From Cyanobacteria bacterium OH_CBrB_359 (GTDB lineage: Bacteria; Cyanobacteriota; Vampirovibrionia; Gastranaerophilales; Gastranaerophilaceae), in contig JAEZET010000004.1 in the NCBI GenBank assembly GCA_023433065.1, positions 868,001 through 932,000 of the forward strand: a stretch of DNA of 64,000 nt, given 5' to 3'. Below, one piece after another: positions 60,564-64,000 of this stretch (positions within the stretch are counted from its first letter, which is position 1; each line of letters starts with the position of its first letter). Made by a program: the position numbers and the translations under genes. The notes below the pieces were generated by a model. That model was not told the origin of the DNA, searched no databases, and was given only the letters and a program-made list of their open reading frames with translations.

Positions 60564-63149
60564 ATGACAATTGATAACATAAGAGTATATGAATTAGCAA
60601 AAGAATTAAACCTCACAAACAAACAGGTTTTGGATCTTGCTGAGCAAAAATTAGGTATAAAGATAAAATCACACTCAAGTACGCTGTCTAGCTCTCAGAT
60701 AGCAAGATTAAAAGATGCACTTAAGCAAACTGATAACAAAGATACGGTAAAAAAGCCGAAAGCTTTTATTGTTAAAAAAGCTAAGCCTGTGCAGCAAGAA
60801 GCTGCTGTTAGCGAACCTAAAAATGTAGAAACTCAGGAAATAGCTGAACAGAGTTCAGAACCTGAAAAGCAAAAAACACCAGACATGCGCTCTTTACTTG
60901 AATATAATAATAGAAATAGCCAAAGAAGAAGAGCAGAAGAACTTGCATTAAAAGAAAAAGAAAAAAAAGTTGAACCCCAAAAGCCGCAAGAACCTATTAA
61001 TAGGCCAAGACAACATGCACCTCAACAAACGCAGGACAAACCTAATAGATTTCCGCCAAAAGGAAAATTTGAAAGACCGGCCTTTGGACAAAGGCCAAGG
61101 ACAGGCAAACCAGCTGTTACTGAAAAGGGCGAAGTCAAGCCTGCTGGTGAGTCGCAAGGTGTAAAACAACCTGTGAAAAGACATATTATTTCTCAAGAGA
61201 TTTACGAATCGAAGTCAAATCCAAATAGAAGAAAAGTTGCCAAAAGTAAAGAAAAACAATACAAAAGCAAGGAAGAGCAACAAGAGCTAATCAGCCTTGA
61301 GAAAGCTATTTCTCAAAAGCATAAGAAAAAATCAAAAAGAGACGGTGAAGAAGAACAAGTAATCACAAAAGTAGTTTTGAACCAGGTTTTGACAGTGGGA
61401 GAGCTTGCAGACAAAATTAAAAAATCACCGGCTGAAATAGTTAGGTTTCTTATGATGCAAGGTGTTCTTGCTACTGTAAATCAAGTCATTGATGTAAAAA
61501 CACAAAAACAAATTTGTGAAAACTTTGAACTTGAGGTTCTTGATGAAGATATTGAAGCTTTTTTAGAAGAAGAAATTCAAAAAGAAGCAAAAATTAAAGC
61601 GATAAAAAATGTAGATGAAAAACTGTTGAAACTAAGAGCCCCAGTAGTTAGTATAATGGGACACGTTGATCATGGAAAAACTACTCTTTTGGATTCAATC
61701 AGGGCTTCAAAGCATAAAATTGTTTCTACAGAAGTAGGTGGGATTACTCAATCCATTGGTGCTTATACTGTTTTTATTGAAGACAAAAAAATTGTATTTA
61801 TAGACACTCCGGGTCACGAAGCTTTTACCGAAATGAGAGCCAGAGGAGCAAAAGCCACTGATATAGCAATTTTAGTGGTTGCTGCCGATGATGGTATTAT
61901 GCCGCAGACCATTGAGGCTATTAACCATGCAAAAGCAGCCGAAGTTCCTATTATAGTTGCTGTAAATAAAATTGATAAAGCAGGTGCAGATCCTGATAAA
62001 ATTTTGCAACAATTAACAGAATACGGGCTTGTTGCTGAAGCTTGGGGTGGAGAAACAGTTTGCGTTAAAGTCAGTGCATTGCTTGGTAATGGAATAGATG
62101 AGCTATTGGAATATATTTTACTTTTAGCAGAAGTTCAAAATTTACGTGCAAATCCTTCAGCAAATGCTTCAGGAGTTATAATTGAGGCTAATCTCGATAA
62201 AGGAAAAGGACCCGTTGCTACTTTATTAGTTCAAAATGGGACTTTAAAAGAAGGCGATTGCGTTGTTGTAGGCAAAGTGTTTGGTAAAGTTAGGGCGCTT
62301 CTTTCCGATTCTGGCGAAAGAGTCAAATTTGCTGCACCTTCAACACCTGTTGAAATTTTAGGTTTGACAGAAGTTCCTCAGGCAGGTGATTTTTTCGAAG
62401 TTGTACAAAATGAAAAGGTCATGAGAGCTATTGCACTCGAAAATAAAGAAAAAGACAGAATTTCTCGTTTAGAAGCCATGATGCCTTCGCATGTCAGGAA
62501 TGAAGTTGTGGGGTCTAAAGATGATGAGGTAACTAATTTAAACCTGATTATAAAAGCAAATACAAATGGTTCTGCTGAGGCTGTTGCCCAAGGGGTTAGA
62601 CAACTTCAATCAAAAGAAATTATTGTTAAAATTATTCATGTCGGTGTAGGTGATATATCAGAAGCAGATATAATGCTGGCATCTGCAAGTAATGCTATTA
62701 TATTAGGTTTTTCTGTTAAAGATGATTTAAATGCACAGATTGCGGCAGAAAAATACGGTGTCAAAGTTAAAAAATATAATATTATTTATCAAGTTTTAGA
62801 AGATTTAGAACAAACTATGCTTAATTTATTGCAGCCTGAGCTTAAAGAGGTTGTACTCGGTAAGGCCGAAGTGAGACAGGTCTTTACTGTGGGCAAAACA
62901 TCTAAAATCGCAGGATGTTATGTATTAGAAGGTAAAGTTGTAAGAAATAAAACTGCTGTTGTAATAAGAGATGGTCAAGAAATATTTAAAGGACAAATTG
63001 ATCAGTTAAAACGTTTTAAGGATGATGCAAAAGAAGTTGCTCAAGGCTTCGAGTGTGGAATATCTTTTGCGAAATTCAATGATATTCAAGAAGGTGATAT
63101 CATTCAAGTTACAACAACTGAAGAAATTGAACGTCAAGTTTTAGTGTAG
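60564..63149 (+). CDS. infB: Translation initiation factor IF-2
   Basis: IF-2 places formyl-Met-tRNA on the 30S subunit as a GTPase. The 861 residues begin with the IF2-N helix domain (IRVYELAKELNL, 5-16), followed by a long Lys/Pro/Gln/Glu-rich linker (about 55-235), then a second N-domain, and the G domain with G1 GHVDHGKT (366-373), G3 DTPGHEAF and G4 NKID. Domains II, III and IV follow to the end. The long basic linker is of the type seen in cyanobacteria and other large IF-2 proteins. The ribosome site is weak, so coupling to ylxR may matter. Confidence 0.97.
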   Translation: MTIDNIRVYELAKELNLTNKQVLDLAEQKLGIKIKSHSSTLSSSQIARLKDALKQTDNKDTVKKPKAFIVKKAKPVQQEAAVSEPKNVETQEIAEQSSEPEKQKTPDMRSLLEYNNRNSQRRRAEELALKEKEKKVEPQKPQEPINRPRQHAPQQTQDKPNRFPPKGKFERPAFGQRPRTGKPAVTEKGEVKPAGESQGVKQPVKRHIISQEIYESKSNPNRRKVAKSKEKQYKSKEEQQELISLEKAISQKHKKKSKRDGEEEQVITKVVLNQVLTVGELADKIKKSPAEIVRFLMMQGVLATVNQVIDVKTQKQICENFELEVLDEDIEAFLEEEIQKEAKIKAIKNVDEKLLKLRAPVVSIMGHVDHGKTTLLDSIRASKHKIVSTEVGGITQSIGAYTVFIEDKKIVFIDTPGHEAFTEMRARGAKATDIAILVVAADDGIMPQTIEAINHAKAAEVPIIVAVNKIDKAGADPDKILQQLTEYGLVAEAWGGETVCVKVSALLGNGIDELLEYILLLAEVQNLRANPSANASGVIIEANLDKGKGPVATLLVQNGTLKEGDCVVVGKVFGKVRALLSDSGERVKFAAPSTPVEILGLTEVPQAGDFFEVVQNEKVMRAIALENKEKDRISRLEAMMPSHVRNEVVGSKDDEVTNLNLIIKANTNGSAEAVAQGVRQLQSKEIIVKIIHVGVGDISEADIMLASASNAIILGFSVKDDLNAQIAAEKYGVKVKKYNIIYQVLEDLEQTMLNLLQPELKEVVLGKAEVRQVFTVGKTSKIAGCYVLEGKVVRNKTAVVIRDGQEIFKGQIDQLKRFKDDAKEVAQGFECGISFAKFNDIQEGDIIQVTTTEEIERQVLV

Positions 63150-63160
63150 GTTGAGCTATT

Positions 63161-63511
63161 ATGTCATTAAGAAATGAACGTGTCAGAAAAACTTTAATGA
63201 AAGAAGTTGCTGATATAATACAAAAAAATATTAAAGATACCAGAATTGCGGGTGTAATTTCTATTACTGATATTGAAATTTCACATGATAATTCATATGC
63301 TAAAGTATATTTTTCAGTATTTGCATCAGATGAAGCAAAGAAGCTTACTATTCAGGCTTTAGAAGATAATAAGTCCAAAATAAGATATGAAGTCGGAAAA
63401 AGAATCAGACTCAGACATACTCCTGATTTGAGGTTTATACCCGATGATTCTCTTGAAAGAGGAACTAAAGTTACTGAGTTAATTAATAAAATATCCAGAG
63501 GCGAACTGTAA
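63161..63511 (+). CDS. rbfA: Ribosome-binding factor A
   Basis: RbfA is a small KH-like protein that helps mature the 16S rRNA and 30S subunit. The 116 residues start with RNERVRKTLMKEVADII, include ITDIEISHDNSYAKVYFSVF and the C-terminal RIRLRHTPDLRFIPDDSLERGTK, the diagnostic family stretch. It lies 11 bases after infB and 6 bases before truB, matching the widespread infB-rbfA-truB order. Confidence 0.96.
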   Translation: MSLRNERVRKTLMKEVADIIQKNIKDTRIAGVISITDIEISHDNSYAKVYFSVFASDEAKKLTIQALEDNKSKIRYEVGKRIRLRHTPDLRFIPDDSLERGTKVTELINKISRGEL

Positions 63512-63517
63512 TTTCTG

Positions 63518-64000
63518 ATGTTTGGGTTTTTAAATATTAATAAACCTAAAGGTATGACATCACATGATGTTGTTTCTTTTTTAAGAAGAATATTAAAAAT
63601 AAAACAGATTGGGCATTCAGGGACTTTAGATCCGCTTGCAACAGGTGTATTGCCTATAGCTTTAGGGAAGGCCACAAGACTGATTGAGTATTTGTCAGCA
63701 GAGAAAGAATATATTGCTGTGCTCAAATTTGGGGTTATATCGGATACTTATGACTCTGAGGGGAAAATTTTACAGTATTCGGATTTGAAAATTTCAGCTA
63801 AGCAAGTAGAGTCATTTTTACCCGTATTTATTGGGGAAATCACTCAAGTTCCTCCAATATATAGTGCCGTTCACTATCAAGGCAAGAGATTGTATGAACT
63901 GGCGAGGAGTGGTGTAAATATTGAAGAAGTACCTTCAAGGAATGTCATTGTGAATAATGTGAAATTAATTGATTTTAATTATGAGTTACAAACAGCAAAG
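63518..64000 (+). CDS. truB: tRNA pseudouridine-55 synthase TruB, N-terminal part
   Basis: TruB makes pseudouridine 55 in the T-loop of tRNAs. The 161 codons visible run to the window end without a stop. They begin MFGFLNINKPKGMTSHDVV and contain the catalytic motif GHSGTLDPLATGVLPIALG with its Asp, then VPPIYSAVHYQGKRLYELAR. All are TruB signatures. The ATG at 63518 is 6 bases after the rbfA stop. The C-terminal PUA part is outside the window. Confidence 0.96.
   Translation, partial: MFGFLNINKPKGMTSHDVVSFLRRILKIKQIGHSGTLDPLATGVLPIALGKATRLIEYLSAEKEYIAVLKFGVISDTYDSEGKILQYSDLKISAKQVESFLPVFIGEITQVPPIYSAVHYQGKRLYELARSGVNIEEVPSRNVIVNNVKLIDFNYELQTAK

Overview
The window is AT-rich bacterial chromosome (about one third G+C by eye), densely packed, and made mostly of ordinary housekeeping operons. 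No phage, insertion sequence or CRISPR array was seen. The best lineage guess is a non-photosynthetic relative of Cyanobacteria (Melainabacteria/Vampirovibrionia, probably gut Gastranaerophilales). The reasons are a complex I of the 11-subunit type whose NuoB and NuoD carry the spacing and wording of cyanobacterial NdhK and NdhH, a LuxR-type regulator resembling cyanobacterial ones, and large unknown proteins with a VSFK element near the N-terminus. This placement is inference from reading the sequence; no database was searched.

Layout. 1-151: start of an unknown leftward gene. 401-10132: nuoABCDHIJKLMN, without nuoEFG. 10140-12372: a small exported protein, ispG and a phosphoesterase. 12527-15019: an 830-residue unknown protein with an internal duplication. 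15037-17238: trxA, then tRNA-Thr, tRNA-Tyr, tRNA-Thr and tuf behind a strong promoter, closed by a terminator. 17297-22473: an HNH-like coiled-coil protein, a two-component system and a lipoprotein. 22476-26625: a hydrolase, a TIM-barrel protein, a degenerate GGDEF protein and mgtE. 26626-26954: an intergenic region with CU-rich repeats and an orphan terminator. 26955-33290: the leftward operon DUF177-rpmF-plsX-fabH-fabD-fabG-acpP-fabF. 33376-33990: two small unknown genes. 34260-39666: serS-tmk-(RWYD repeat protein)-folE2-aminotransferase-hisH-GNAT. 39825-48066: purCSQLFMNDE. 48102-50225: crcB, a second formyltransferase and an endonuclease IV-like protein. 50213-54735: a leftward group of a DnaJ-like protein, queE, a MetE-like protein, a CooC-like ATPase and folD. 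54898-64000: glyA, a WecA/TagO-type transferase, def, fmt, aroH, a PurD-like paralogue, ylxR, infB, rbfA and the start of truB.

How the parts fit. One-carbon metabolism recurs: GlyA and FolD supply folate C1 units, PurN and Fmt use formyl-folate, and the MetE-like/CooC-like pair next to folD may be a methyl-transfer module. Lipid synthesis, purine synthesis and translation initiation are each in tight operons with overlapping start and stop codons. TTG starts with good ribosome sites occur several times. At three genes a -10 box ends only 6-7 bases before the start codon, which suggests leaderless messages.

The most unusual items are the VSFK-leader proteins (one duplicated, one HNH-like), the PurD-like paralogue inside the infB operon, the MetE-like/CooC-like/folD cluster, the pseudo-receiver plus degenerate GGDEF protein, the candidate CU-rich small RNA at about 26827-26902 and the extended ribosomal protein L32.
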